DNA of 64,000 nt from Tretioscincus oriximinensis (lineage: Eukaryota; Chordata; Lepidosauria; Squamata; Gymnophthalmidae): NCBI GenBank assembly GCA_022410635.1, contig JAJVDF010000220.1, positions 254,754 through 318,753 on the forward strand. The letters run 5' to 3'. Under the pieces are notes generated by a model. That model did not search any database. It was not told the DNA's origin and saw only the letters and a list, made by a program, of their open reading frames with translations. Positions 1 to 10,888 of the stretch are shown here, piece after piece. Within the stretch, counting starts at the first letter, position 1, and each line of letters opens with the position of its first letter. A program made the translations under genes and the position numbers.

Positions 1-48
1 TCTTCTTCTTCTTCTTCTTCTTCTTCTTCTTCTTCTTCTTCTTCTTCT
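1..48. repeat. (TTC)n microsatellite
   Basis: Uninterrupted TCT/TTC triplets run from the left edge to about 48 and directly abut the SINE that follows. SINEs of this type in the window end in TTC repeats, so this is probably the tail of another SINE copy lying off the left edge. Confidence 0.9.
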
Positions 49-241
49 AGCCAACCCAGCTATTCGAAAGCAGGAATTGCAAGAAATGGCAACTGACTGC
101 AAGTAGATACATGGGAACCACCACAGCCTGNTGGGGAAGATNGAATGTCAGCCTTCGGGCAAAATATATCCTTGTAAGCCGCTTTGAGTCCCTTTGAAAG
201 GTGANAAAAGCGGGGTATAAGAACCCAGTTCTTCTTCTTCC
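49..241 (+). mobile_element. tRNA-derived SINE with Sauria-type tail
   Basis: It starts CTAGCCAACCCAGCTATTCGAAAGC, where TTCGAAAGC resembles a pol III B box. It ends with a squamate SINE tail, GTAAGCCGCTTTGAGTCC, then AAAAGCGGGGTATAAGAACC and TTC repeats. A second copy at 10683-10888 is closely similar throughout. The family placement is from memory of squamate SINEs; the repeat identity itself is visible from the two copies. Confidence 0.8.
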
Positions 242-281
242 TGGATTTCCCCGCGCTCGCTCTGCTTGGCTGCTTCCACCT

Positions 282-419
282 GGGGCCTTACCCTGGGCTG
301 CCCCTCGGAATAGGAGCCTGCCAACCACATGCTAGTGTAGACTATGGCAGGCCCCGAATGGGGCCTGCCATAGTCTATACTGGCATGTGGATGGCCAAGC
401 TCTGTCCCGAGATGGGGCC
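282..419. mobile_element. Palindromic MITE-like repeat (GGGGCC family)
   Basis: The element begins and ends near GGGGCC and is close to a full palindrome. The centre is perfect: 18-bp arms at 338-355 and 360-377 around a GAAT loop. Related copies lie at 1971-2093, 9372-9540, 15378-15512, 43035-43185, 52945-53070 and 59465-59582. They share an AGCCTTATtc-type end and an internal CCTGCCA...CATGC segment. It looks like a nonautonomous DNA transposon; superfamily unknown. Confidence 0.6.
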
Positions 420-1040
420 AAAAGAAGCGATCCCCTCTAGCGCTGTTCACCTCTTTCCCGTCCTTTCCCACGTACCCGTGACGCGCGTCCCAGGCTCTTT
501 CGCTGTTGAAGTCCTCGCACAGGTAGCGCAAGGTTCCCTCTACCAGACCCTCCAGCGCCACTCCCAAGGGGTTACTGGGGCCCGAGGGGGGCGAGGAGCC
601 CCAGGCGGCCCGACGACGACCAAGAGCGCGGAGGGGATGCCTGGTTGGTGCCAGGAAGAGACTCAGAAGGGGCCACCGTGGGGACCCCGAGGGCTCAGCG
701 GGACTGGGGTTTCCGACTCTTCCGAGCAAGGGCAGGGATCTGAAGGCAGGGGGGAGTGGCGGGTGCAAGAGGCTCCCGAGGGGCCCCTCTACGCGATGGA
801 CGGGAGGGGGTGCGGAGTGCAGATGAATGGGGGGCTGTGGGGGGGTCGGCATTGGGGGTTCACTTGGAGGGAACAGAGGGCATCTTCCCCTAATGGGCGA
901 AGTCTGGGGGGAGCCTTCTCCTACTGGGGTCTTCTCATGAAGGAGACTTGAAGAGGGGGCGAATGGCTGTCGGCGTGTGTGTGTGTGGGGGGAGGGAGAG
1001 TCGTGGCTCCTCCTCCGGTGTCTTGTCGCAAGACTGGAGC

Positions 1041-1049
1041 TAAAATAAA
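1041..1049 (+). promoter_or_regulatory. TATA-like box, possible NKX2-4 core promoter
   Basis: TAAAATAAA sits in otherwise GC-rich sequence about 200 bp before the NKX2-4 start codon and just ahead of a CT-rich stretch (1096-1118). The position would give a 5' UTR of roughly 170 nt. This is inferred from sequence and position only; no transcription start can be read from the DNA. Confidence 0.3.
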
Positions 1050-1243
1050 CCCCGGCTCAAGCAGGAGAGGAGGGCGGGCTGCCGGGCTCCCCCCTCCTTC
1101 CTCCTCCTCCTCCTCCTCTTGGCCGGTTTCCCGCGCCGTCGGCGGCGTCCTCCCCCTCCGTCCCTCTTTCCTCCGGCGGACTCGACGCCCGCGCCCGCCG
1201 GGCGAGCCAGAGGGAAGCCCAGGGGCCGCCCGGCCGGCGAGCC

Positions 1244-1700
1244 ATGTCGCTCAGCCCTAAGCACACCACGACGCCCTTCTCCGTCTCCGACATCCTCAGC
1301 CCCATGGAGGAGACCTACAAGAAGTTCGGCGGCATGGACGGCAGCCTGGCGGCAGCGGGCGCCCCGTTGGGGATGGCGGGGGCGGTGGGCTCCTCCGCCT
1401 ACCGGCAGCCCCAGGCCCCCTCCTCGGCCCTCCACCCGGGGCAGCACCAGCAGCACCAGCCGCACCCCATGGCCGCCCACAACCACGCCGCCTACCACCC
1501 CATGGTCCATGCGGCGGCGGCGGCGGCGGCGGCGGCGGGGGTCCCCCAGTTCGCCCACGGGCCCGTGGCCGGCGGCTATTGCAACGGGGGGCTGGGCAAC
1601 GCCGTGGCCGACCTGGCGCCCTACTCGGACAGCGTGCGCAGCAGCGCGGCCGCCGCCTCGGGCTGGTACGGTGCCAACGCGGATCCCCGGTACCCCACGA
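1244..1700 (+). CDS. NKX2-4: NKX2-4 coding exon 1
   Basis: 152 codons plus one base. It opens [20 protein letters not shown] and ends in ...DPRYPT with a consensus donor (A|GTAAGC) at 1701. The TN repressor motif lies within the first 20 residues; one extra Thr is present compared with the HTTPF I recall from human. An alanine run encoded by nine consecutive GCG codons (1511-1537) makes the exon prone to slippage. Confidence 0.93.
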
Positions 1701-3421
1701 GTAAGCGGGCCGGAGGGGCGGGCAGGGGGCGCCTTCCGGGAGGGGGGGGGGAAGGCAGGATCTTCCCTTGGCCCCTTGCCCCAGCCTGGGGATCGCCGGG
1801 GAGCGGGGCTGGGGGAGCCCTTCGGACGTACTCGGAGGCCCCGGCCACGAGGGGAGGCGCCTTTGCGAGGGGAGCCAGGCGGACCCCAGGCGGACAGGCG
1901 CCTCCAGACGGCGCGCGGGGCGACAGCGGCTCTAGGGTCGTAGCGGGTGGACATCGGGGCTGATCCCCATGGGCCGCCTCCGCACGGAGCCTTATCCCGG
2001 GCTGCCCCTCGGAGGAGAAGCCTGCCAGCCCCGGGCTAGGGGAGACTATAGCAGGTGTGGCCCAGAATGAGGCTCCGTATGGATGGGGCCCAAAGGGCCA
2101 CTGGAAAGGCGGCTTCTTTAAACGCGGCGGCAAAGAACCGATTTTGCCTCTAGGGCTGTATCCACAGACACGTATTTATTCCACTATAGCTGGATATCCC
2201 GCAATAAAGCATTGTGTGGACTGATTTATGCCGGAATAGCCACGTNTCGCTGTGGAATAGGCAATCATAGTGGAATAAATAGCTGCATTTAACCCTCTTC
2301 CTTTGGCTGCCGGTGGAGACGGCGGAAGACTTACATCCAGGGTCTGTTTGCTTATCCTTTTATCCCGCCCAATTCCTGAAGGTTCCCTCAAGCTGGGCAA
2401 CAATAACAATAAAGCAGAGTCCAAAATGGACTTGGAAGCGGGGAAGGGAAGCTGCTTCTCCAGCCAGAGATCAGCTTTTCACAAGCCTGCCAGGATTATA
2501 GTCTGGGGCGCTAACACAGGCCAGGCCCTGCCCCGAGGGCCTCTTGCTCTTGGGGTGCTGCTGCTGCTGGGGGGCCCTTGCGGGGGGGGGGCGCAGCGGC
2601 CCCGGTCAGCAACACCCCCTAACCCCCTTGGCGCGTCTCTGTGCTCAGTTTCCAGGCTGATGGGTCCCTCGGGCAGCATGAACATGGCCGGCATGGGCGC
2701 CCTGTCGGGGATCGCGGCGGAAGCAGCCAAGTCCATGGGGCCCCCGGGGCTCCACTCGGGGGCGCCCCGTCGGAAGAGGAGGGTCCTGTTCTCCCAGGCG
2801 CAGGTCTACGAGCTGGAGCGGCGCTTCAAGCAGCAGAAGTACCTGTCGGCGCCCGAGCGGGAGCACCTGGCCAGCCTGATCCACCTGACGCCCACCCAGG
2901 TCAAGATCTGGTTCCAGAACCACCGCTACAAGATGAAGCGGCAGGCCAAGGACAAGGCAGCGGCCCAGCAGCTTCAGCAGCAGCAGCAGCAGCAGCAGCC
3001 AGCGGGCCCCGACGGCAGCAGCCACCTCTGCCAGCAGCAGCAGCAGCAGCAGCAGCAGCCCCCCCAGGCGGCGTCCCCGAGGCGCGTGGCCGTCCCCGTG
3101 CTGGTCAAGGACGGCAAACCCTGTCCGCACAGCACGGCCAGCGCCGCCGCCACCTCTGGACAAAGCGCCCCCGGGGGCGGCGGCGGCGGGGGGTCAGGGG
3201 GCCCCGGCAGCACGCAGCACCACCCGCACGTCCACCCGCAAGGCCAAGGCCAGGCCAGCCTGAGCCAGGCGGCGCCCGAGCTGGAGGAGGACATGTCCCC
3301 CCCGAGCCCCCCGCCCATGCACAGCCAAGGGGGCGCCCTGGCGCAGATGGACGCGGCAGCCGCCGTCGATTACAACGGGGGGATGGTGAACGCCAGCTTG
3401 CTTTACGGCCGGACCTGGTAG
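1244..3421 (+). CDS. NKX2-4: NK2 homeobox 4 (two coding exons, whole gene span)
   Basis: Joining 1244-1700 and 2649-3421 gives a 409-residue NK2-class homeodomain transcription factor, which binds DNA in the nucleus. In order: a TN/eh1-like motif ([10 protein letters not shown], residues 10-19), a 9-residue alanine run (90-98), the conserved [11 protein letters not shown] segment before the splice site, the homeodomain (193-252) with WFQNHRYK including the NK2-hallmark Tyr54, two glutamine runs (8 at 262-269 and 9 at 281-289), the NK2-SD motif [16 protein letters not shown] (296-311), a glycine-rich stretch, and the NKX2-1/2-4 terminus LLYGRTW. Human NKX2-4 is about 354 aa, so the excess is largely in low-complexity runs. 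The ATG at 1244 is chosen because MSLSPKHTT matches the family and G stands at -3. The tail-to-tail XRN2 neighbour favours NKX2-4 over NKX2-1. The family's forebrain/hypothalamic and thyroid-related roles are known from other vertebrates, not from this sequence. Confidence 0.93.
1971..2093. mobile_element. Palindromic GGGGCC-family repeat in NKX2-4 intron
   Basis: TGGGCCGCCTCCGCACGGAGCC...ATGAGGCTCCGTATGGATGGGGCC shows inverted ends and the same internal ATCCCGGGCTGCCCCTCGGA/CCTGCCA segment as 282-419. It lies within the single NKX2-4 intron (1701-2648). Confidence 0.5.
2168..2284. mobile_element. Palindromic MITE-like repeat, second family (TTATTCCACTATAG)
   Basis: Ends are inverted: TATTTATTCCACTATAG at the left and an imperfect complement, ATAGTGGAATAAATA, at the right. 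A related copy is at 4787-4898 (TTATTCCACTATACTTGG ... CTATAGNGGAATAAATAA). Probably a small nonautonomous DNA element; no transposase is seen. Confidence 0.5.
2649..3421 (+). CDS. NKX2-4: NKX2-4 coding exon 2 (homeodomain)
   Basis: The acceptor is GTGCTCAG at 2641-2648. The first two bases complete an Ile codon split after exon 1, giving [10 protein letters not shown], the expected join for NKX2-1/2-4 genes. The homeodomain occupies 2768-2947. The stop TAG is at 3419-3421. Two CAG tracts (2975-2998 and 3032-3058) encode pure glutamine. An upstream in-frame ORF from 2303 is intronic sequence, not coding. Confidence 0.93.
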
Positions 3422-3436
3422 TAAACCTGCGGGCCC

Positions 3437-3640
3437 GGGGGGGGGGGGGGGGGGGGGGGCCGGTTCGCCCGCCCCCCCGGGGGCCGGGGCGGCCCCGGCC
3501 CCCCGGGGGGGGCCGGCCGGGGGGGGGCGGCGCCGGGGGGGTGCGGGGCGAGGGGGGGCGGGGGGGGGGGCGCTTGGGCGGGGGGCGGGGGGGGGGGGGA
3601 CAGGGGGGGGGAGGGGGGGGGGCCGCGTGGGGGGGACTTT
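3437..3640 (+). repeat. Extreme G-rich low-complexity tract (3' of NKX2-4)
   Basis: It starts with a 23-base G homopolymer at 3437-3459 and continues as G-dominated sequence with almost no A or T to about 3640. It begins 15 bp after the stop codon, so it lies in the NKX2-4 3' UTR if the mRNA extends that far. It has G-quadruplex potential on the + strand, but base calls in such a tract are unreliable. Confidence 0.85.
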
Positions 3641-4527
3641 TCCCGCGGCGGGCAGCGGTGGTCGCTGGGGGGACTCCGAGCGCCGCCCCCCCCCCCGTTG
3701 CCGCCTTCAGAACTCCAAGCGGGGAGGCCCCGGCGCACCTGGGGAGCGAACCAAAGAAAGGGGGCCCCGCACCAGCCCCGGTGGCAGCGCCTCCGCCTCC
3801 AGGGCCTCCGGGTCTGCTTGGGGTTGGGTTGGCCACGGGACCTTTGGCTTCCTGCCCCGCTGCCAGATCCGGATCGCGCCCAGGGGCCAGAGGGCGACAT
3901 GAGGGTCCGGGGCTGGTGCCTCCTGGGTCAACTCCGGGCCGCGACGGGGACCAGGAGACGCTTCCGTTGGGAGGCTGCTGGTGGAGACAGTTCAAGAGCT
4001 GACAAGGATCTGGATCTCCATGGTGAACCCAGCAGAGCTCAAGAACCCAACTGGATTGGAAAGATCCACCGCAGCTTTGGAAGGAGGCGGGAAGGATGGA
4101 AGGAAAACGGCTAAAGGCTCGTCGTTAGATGAAGGAGCCACTTGGGTGCAATGCCTGGATTGTAACTTGAGGTCCTGCCTCCATCGTTTCCACCTTTTTC
4201 CTAAACCAGAAGGAGCCCTTTGTCGCAGCCGCTGGCCCTGGGGAAGGGGCAGCACTTGTATTATAATACCAAATAAGGACATTTAAGAAAATGTTTTCGA
4301 ATTTGGGACCTTCGAATTTGGAACATCATCGTGGATTAATTAGTAAATATTTTTATTTACATGGATGTACGTACTGGCAAAAAAAAAAATTCCAAATAAG
4401 GGGGGGAAAATGGCCTGTTGCAACTAAATGATGAAATGGTGGGTTGGCCATTCCTAGAAAATGCTGCCTATCAGTGGAGGGTGTATAAAAGTTCCAATTC
4501 ATTGAAAAGTTCATCCATCCTGGGCAA

Positions 4528-4595
4528 ATTAGATGTGGTTTAAGGACCCACAATGTCCTTAATGATTAGATGTGTTTTAAGGACCCACAATGTCC
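4528..4595 (+). repeat. Tandem duplication, 37-bp period
   Basis: ATTAGATGTGGTTTAAGG-ACCCACAATGTCC occurs at 4528 and again at 4565 with a single G-to-T difference in the compared stretch. A simple local duplication in the NKX2-4 3' flank. Confidence 0.85.
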
Positions 4596-4691
4596 ATGAG
4601 AGATTATAATCTAATTGGGATATTTGTAAAGCTGATGCTGAGGTCATATTCTCAGAAGATGTTCCTTAAAAAATAAAAAAGAAGGAAGACG

Positions 4692-4697
4692 AATAAA
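4692..4697 (+). terminator. Possible polyadenylation signal for NKX2-4
   Basis: AATAAA at 4692-4697, with another at 4672-4677, are the first such hexamers noticed downstream of the NKX2-4 stop; a further one is at about 5425. Which is used cannot be told from sequence. Confidence 0.2.
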
Positions 4698-4786
4698 ATT
4701 CAACAGGGCAGATAGAAATAACTGGGCTCTTCCCCAACCACCCTGCATTTAAGAGGAGACAGACAAAGATTGCATCCGGATACCGC

Positions 4787-4898
4787 TTACTTATTCCACT
4801 ATACTTGGATATTTGAAATAAAGCACTGCCAGGGCTGCTGCATTTCTGGATAATCCATGCTTAATTTCAGAATATCCAGCTATAGNGGAATAAATAAC
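4787..4898. mobile_element. Palindromic MITE-like repeat, second family
   Basis: TTATTCCACTATA at the left and an imperfect complement TATAGNGGAATAA at the right, as in the copy at 2168-2284. The interior AAATAAAGCA is also shared. Confidence 0.5.
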
Positions 4899-4899
4899 G

Positions 4900-6200
4900 A
4901 GTATACACATATAGAAGAAAAAGAAGAAAAGATCTGAAACAGATTTCAGTTACACATTTACTTTGCACCGTCCCTTGAATCCTGAAGAATGGGATTTAGT
5001 CCAGGGGGGCAAGAAACAAAAAATGGATCTAGCCCCATCAGTTGGTACTAAAGGTAAACCGAAGATGGTTGTATTAAGGACCTGAAACTGCAAGAAAAGT
5101 CAGCCTGTTTAAAATATAATTTAATTCTACAGGTTTATAATTTGTTCCAAATAGAGGCCAGTCAAATTCACACAAATATCTAAGCTTATTGCTTTTCAAG
5201 GATGTTAGACAGGGATTGCTTTTTGAATTTATATGGGTTTATATATACTGCGTTTGATAAACAGATGGTTTCTAGTACCTTATAGTGACCATGTGGGTTG
5301 TCTATCAGGCCAAAAAGCCCCCACTATTTATTTTCCAAACTAATTTATGTGATTCCAAGACTGGGTGGTTTTTAATAAATTAGTACCATTTTGGTTGAAC
5401 GCTTTAAAAACCTCAAACTGAATCAATAAAGTCTGTAACGAAATCCTAATCATAACCTTTCTTAAGTTGACTTCTGTTTAATTAATGGGGCTTTAAAAAA
5501 GAAAACTGCTGAGAGCTAAAAGAAAACGAAACAGCAGTTATTAAGATGAAACAATATATCAGCACCACTATCATCCTTATTATCATTAGTTTGAAAAATC
5601 AAGTCAATGGACAGGAGTTGGAGGAAAAAGGATTAATTTCTGAATTTTTAAGGAAAAAAGACGAATTTTTGCAGTTTTGATGGGAAAAAGCACAATTTTT
5701 TACAATTTATTTTCTTCCCAAAGCTATAGATATACAATGGGCATGAACAGAATAAAAAGCCTTTAAACAACCCCAGCGGTTCTAACTTCCCTCTTAGTGA
5801 AGTTTACTAAAATAAAAATCTCACAAGATTGTTATCACATCTCACATGTAAATTGCATTTCCTATCCTCGTCGATATCTGCAAGTGGAATTTTGCTCCTA
5901 GAATTTAATCCTAGAGCATAGGCTAAACATTCCACTTACTTTACTAAGTTGTGTACAATTTTTTCTTAAGATGTGTTTTTGGAATCGAACCTCAGATCTA
6001 CCCAGAGATAGATCCATTTGCATGTTCACCCAGGAGCTAGTTCAATAGGAACTCCTTGCACATATATTTTGTAAGTTTTCTTCTTCCTCATGTCTGTTTC
6101 AAGTTACGGCTTTTGGAGTTAATAAATTGATTTCAGGTTTTGTGAACACAGGACCCCACTAGGATATCGCTTACTTAGATGTTCTGGACGTAAAACACAG
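4900..6200. other. Intergenic AT-rich DNA, no gene seen
   Basis: No ORF of interest, no recognisable repeat and no RNA gene was seen. The stretch 5100-5950 looks repeat-free and could hold conserved noncoding sequence near a developmental gene, but this cannot be judged without alignment. Confidence 0.5.
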
Positions 6201-6206
6201 TCTGGA

Positions 6207-6300
6207 CTAGTATATTTATTTATTTATTTATTTTAAAGATTTTTACCCCGCCCTTCCCCCCCCCCGAAGGTGTCCAGGGCGGCTTACAAAAGTTAAAAAT
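6207..6300 (-). mobile_element. Retroposon tail: (ATTT)n plus CCCCGCCCTT segment
   Basis: TTTATTTATTTATTTATT followed by TTTTACCCCGCCCTTCC...GGGCGGCTTACAAA is the reverse complement of a common squamate SINE/LINE 3' end (GTAAGCCGCCCTGG...GGGCGGGGTAAAAAT plus AAAT repeats). Only the tail is present. Confidence 0.6.
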
Positions 6301-6329
6301 TCAGGTCGTCATGACCTTCACAACATTGT

Positions 6330-9300
6330 GGACCATCTAACTCTTAAGGGAATAAATAAGTGATATTAGCTTAAGGAAAATTAGGACATTTTTCCCCATA
6401 AGGGGAAAGATTTATTTAAAAGGATTTATTAAATAGTTAAACTGGATTGCTTTTCTGCCTTTGTAAATGTGTTGAGTATATTTTGGCTTACATTTGAACT
6501 ACCTGAGTATCAGGCAGCCCAATTCTCAATGGATTTCATTGAAACATAGTGAGGTTTAAAATGCTTGTTAGGGGGGAAAAAACAACAGATTTTGAGGTCA
6601 TGGAACTTAATGCAATTGATTANGTTTGCATTTAACTGAATGGAGCTCACTTTAAGGAGCCAGATGGAAGAGATGCTTCTTGCTTTCTTTTTTAGTAAGC
6701 AAGGGAGCAGCCAGCTTCCTTGTGGGAAAATTTCAGGCACATTAAAGCACCACTCATTTGTGCTGGTGGCCCTGCCTTAAACTACGAAGAGATCCTAATG
6801 GCACTGAAAAAGCTAGTTGGGTTTAGCATCCTTATTTAAATTACTTATGCAAATCAGCGTGTTCCTAAAACAGCTACATACCCATTGAACCTAAGGTGTT
6901 GCGCCAGTGACAAAAGGCAAAAGGAGAGGAACAGTAGAATCATAAATCATCTTATAATGCTAAGAATATGCCCAAGTCCCTGTAGTATCAAAACATTTAA
7001 GGCAGGCTGTAGCTTGGGAATGGTTATCTTTTAGCAGAATTAAGCTTTGAAACCTTGGGGCATAACAGTGTTGGTTTTGTCACATTCCTTGGCATGTTAT
7101 TTGTATCCATAGTTTTAAAGACATTTCAAATAGTGCATATTTTAAATATTTGCAGAAAATACCTTTTCAAGAACAATTTGAAAGATGGCAGGTTTGTGTG
7201 TAGCCACTGCTTGCGCTGGCTGCCTGCAAGAATTCAGATTTATTCCCATTCAAACCTGAACCGCTATTGTTGTTGTCTTTTATTCAATTATAACAATAAT
7301 CTGGCAAAAAATCAAGAGGAACTTTGCAACTTTAAATGCCCTTATTGCGGAGCCGGCCTACGAATATCAGAGTTCAGTTGAGTTTACTAAAATAAATAAA
7401 TAAATACCAGGGATAGGCATGCATATTAATTGTTATTGAAATTATTAGCATGTATTTTCCCAGGGGGAGAAAAGTTTACAATGCAAAGGTGCAAAGAAGT
7501 AAAAGAATCCGAACTCCCAACGTCCAGGTTGACCTGCACAGATGCGCCTGTAAGGTGTCACTGGTCAAAGAAATGGCGTATCTGACACTGGGAAAGTTCC
7601 TGGATTCCCCAGGCAGATACTCAGGGCTGCCACTTGAAAGCTGTTCTGTGCTATCCAGAAATGAATGGGCCCAAAGGCCTTAGTTCCTAGAAGAAAGGCT
7701 ACTTGAATGCAGCAGTTGCTATAGGAGGCTCTGCAGAATAGATGCTGAGGTTGGGGCTCATTGCATCTTAGCAGCCTCAAATGTTCCAGGCTGCCACGGT
7801 GGGAAGGGGAGCTGGGTAAAGCCCAGCCAACTAATTGGACGCACCATTGGATTCACCTGGTATATTTCCTTTTATGTATGCTGGTGAAAATTAATTTGAC
7901 ATTCCCACCTGCCAACCATGCTTTGCATGACAGAGCCAGGAAGGTGGTGGTTTTGAATGAGCAGATGCTAGAATTGTGGAAAAAATACCTCCTGTCTTTC
8001 TTTTTCTAGACCTTGGGCACACTTAGGTTTTACTCCAGTTTCAGTTCACTTTCAGAATGGAAAAACACAGCAGCAAAGCGAATAGCAATTTCCCCCCCCT
8101 GTGTTATCTAAACCGAAAATGAGTTTTCAAAACATCTTGCCATTTTCCTGATAGGTTTATTCTCTTTCTGAAAGGGAACTGAACCCAAAATACATTTACC
8201 CCCAAGGCTAACCCTGAATTACAATTTAAATGTGACCAGGGGCTTAGGCCAGAGTCAGACACATACTTTTAGTCCAGTTTAAATCCTGAGGAATTAGACT
8301 ATCCTATTAATCCTATTCTTCAGGATTAAAATACAATTAAAAATAGATGCCTAATTGCAGGCTCCGATACTTAGGAAAAGCAAGGATAGCCAGGCATTTT
8401 CGGCATATAAAGGCCAAAGACAGCAGTCGCAAAGCACTTGCAAAGGTTTGCTAATTTGTAGTGTAGAGCTCTGAAAAATATGGTTTAGTGAATTCTGCCC
8501 CAGCAGGAGCCTGGAACAGGAAACTTCCTTTCAATTCTATGATTCTATGGTTTTAAGCTCCTCTTTATTTCAGGAGACTTTACACACAAAAATATTGATT
8601 GGGTCCATTTCTTTTTGTGCCTGCGTTGGATAGAACCACCCAGTTCAAATGTCAACATCAAAAGTCATGTTTTCTATTTTACTCTTAAATAAAACCAATG
8701 CCTTCTTCAACAGTTGAGGCATAACTATAAAGCAGCCTTCCATTATGGTCCCATCAGAGTTTTCCCGTGCTAGGAAAGCTTTTCAGTATAAGGCCACAGT
8801 CACACACCTGCTTTTAAACCATCTTCAGTCCTAGAAACTGAAATGAAAATCAGAATTTTCAGTCTAGTTCTTTAGAACTGAAGCAGGTTTAAAGAGATGG
8901 AATGTGAGTACAGCCTAAATGAAAGAGTAAACATTTTAGTTTTAATTCTGGGAACAGAAATACTTTTTTCCATTTCTGAAATGTCTGCCTTTGCTATTTG
9001 GCGATTTAGGAGGGACCCTTGTGCAATTCCTGGACTTGGGAAAGGGGTGGGCTGGCATGGACCCTTTTCAAGAAAACAGCTGCTGCTATTGTCTCACGCA
9101 AAGGTGCTTCTAATCCCGAAAATGGGTTAAAAATATGTTGGAAGAGCACCAGATTTAAGCACTCAGCTTACATCTACCCTTTTATTTTGCTGTAGTTGCA
9201 AATTTTTGAATAAAGCAAAATTCTGGCTATTCCAGAATAAAGTGCAGGCAATGTGTTATTCTGAAATATCTGTGCATAGTGGACCATGTGTGAGACGTCT

Positions 9301-9360
9301 GCCCATAGCCTAAGTGCAGCTTTTAAACTAGGCACCTAAAATACTTGAAGATTAGTTTAG
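6330..9360. other. Intergenic DNA with decayed inverted repeats
   Basis: No gene is supported. Two degenerate inverted repeats are visible: 8245-8350 (AATCCTGAGGAAT paired with ATTCTTCAGGATT) and 8785-8890 (CTGCTTTTAAACC paired with GCAGGTTTAAAG). They look like old MITEs. Short ORFs at 7055-7381 and 7450-7683 have no recognisable domain. Confidence 0.45.
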
Positions 9361-9371
9361 GATATTCAGGC

Positions 9372-9540
9372 CCTTTCTGCACTTGGCTTTATTTTGGAAT
9401 AGGAGTCTGCTGTTTTGCATGCTAATGCAGGCGATAGCAGGACCTGAATGGATTAGAGTTAGCTCTGAATGGTGCCTGCCGTAGCCTATACTAACATGCA
9501 GGTGGACAGTCCAAGATATATCCCAAAATAAGGGTCTCAT
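9372..9540. mobile_element. Palindromic GGCCC-family repeat
   Basis: GGCCCTTTCTGCACTTGGCTTTATTTTGGAATAGGAGTCTGCTG...CTAACATGCAGGTGGACAGTCC...CCCAAAATAAGGG. It has inverted ends and the internal motif of the 282-419 element. Confidence 0.5.
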
Positions 9541-10682
9541 ACTCAAGAACTACGACATCTAGAATTGCCACCGGATACCAGTTTGAGTCATGGAAATGCA
9601 GGGAGGGCTTAGCAAAACTTTATTCAACTGCCTTAACATCCATACCTAAAGCATATGTGCTCTGGTTTAAAGGCAGTGGTGTGTTTTTACTTGTGAGTCA
9701 GCTATGCGAGTCTCTCTGGCCCATTGAAAAGCAGAGTTGATGCCTAGTCCAGAAATGCTGCTTCTCATCTCCCTTTGACCTGGGGAAACCTTCCTTCCAG
9801 TCCAGCCGTTTATCAGTGATGGCAGCCGCGTTTTTCTTTTAGATCCTTTGAAAGAAGGGTCTCCTTTGGCAATTAGGCTCTCCGGATCTTTCATGGCAAT
9901 ACAAGTTGGACAGACTTCTGTGAAACTCATTATTTGAAGAGGCGGGTAAGTGTCCTTCGAGCAGCCTGGTAAGGAAGGGTCTCAAGTGGGAACAAAGCAG
10001 TGATTGCAGCAGGCAAAGTCCCCTAACGCCAGGGCCCCCGAGAGGCCCCCCACAGGCTGCGGTCTTTAATTGGAGGCCAAGATTGGCTCCAGGAGAGAGA
10101 CCTGCATTTAACTCTGCAAAGAAGCACCTATGGGAGGAGGGAATGTGGGTGCCTCCCTGCCCCTCCGGCATTAACCCCCGAAGGTTAAGAGGTGGCAACT
10201 ACTGAGNGGATCTCTTAAGGGGGTCCTGGTATCATCTGGTGGAAGTATGGCCAGGCTTATGGATGGTCCCAATAACACCTGCTTTCCAGCCTAACACCGA
10301 AAAGACATCACCTTGATTAACTCAGCCTTAGGCCACTAAGTGGGCCAATCTGTCTCCTTCCTTTTCAAATAGCCACAAAGCTATTCAAGTAACAGTCATT
10401 GTCCTTGGGGTAAAAAGTTTGCTTTCAAGTTCTTGTAGACTGCAGCCCATTTCAGCTGCTACTTCTGGGTCTTCATAGGGCCAAATAACTAGTTCAAAAT
10501 AGTAGCCACATTAGTCTGGATCAGAATTTCCAGGGGGGCTCNTGGTACCTTTGAGACTAACAAGAAAAATGTAGCAGTATGAGCTTTCTAGACTGCTGCC
10601 CCTTTTTATATACACAGCACAGGGTTTCGAAGCCCTGTGTGGGACGTGGGGAGGGNTGAGCCCCTTCCACTAGCCTGTAGCT

Positions 10683-10888
10683 CTAGCCAACCCAGCTATT
10701 CGAAAGCATGAATTGCAAGAAATTGCAACTGACTGCAAGTAGATACATGGGAACCACCATGGCCTGGTGGGGAAGATAGAATAAAAGCCTTCGGGTAAAA
10801 TATATCCTTGTAAGCCGCTTTGAGTCCCTTTGAAAAGGTGAGAAAAGCGGGGTATAAGAACCCAGTTCTTCTTCAAGTTCTTCTTCAT
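10683..10888 (+). mobile_element. tRNA-derived SINE with Sauria-type tail
   Basis: Second, closely similar copy of the 49-241 SINE: TAGCCAACCCAGCTATTCG at the head, GTAAGCCGCTTTGAGTCCC at the tail junction, then AAAGCGGGGTATAAGAACCC and TTC repeats. This copy reads through without n bases. Confidence 0.8.

Noticed and set aside
148..951. ORFs 148-852 (-) and 358-951 (+) upstream of NKX2-4
   Set aside because: They run through a SINE and a palindromic repeat, and have n bases and no recognisable domain.
1040..1954. Long minus-strand and alternate-frame ORFs over NKX2-4 (also 1119-1943 +, 2641-4002 +, 3105-3995 -)
   Set aside because: Shadows of GC-rich coding and flanking sequence; Arg/Pro/Gly-rich with no domain, while the true frame carries all NK2 motifs.
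1244..3421. Calling the homeobox gene NKX2-1
   Set aside because: NKX2-1 shares the motifs, but its known neighbours (NKX2-8, PAX9) are absent and XRN2, the neighbour of NKX2-4, is present tail to tail.
7055..7381. 108-aa ORF with CPYCGAG, zinc-ribbon-like
   Set aside because: Single short ORF in AT-rich intergenic DNA; one Cys pair only and no supporting gene structure.
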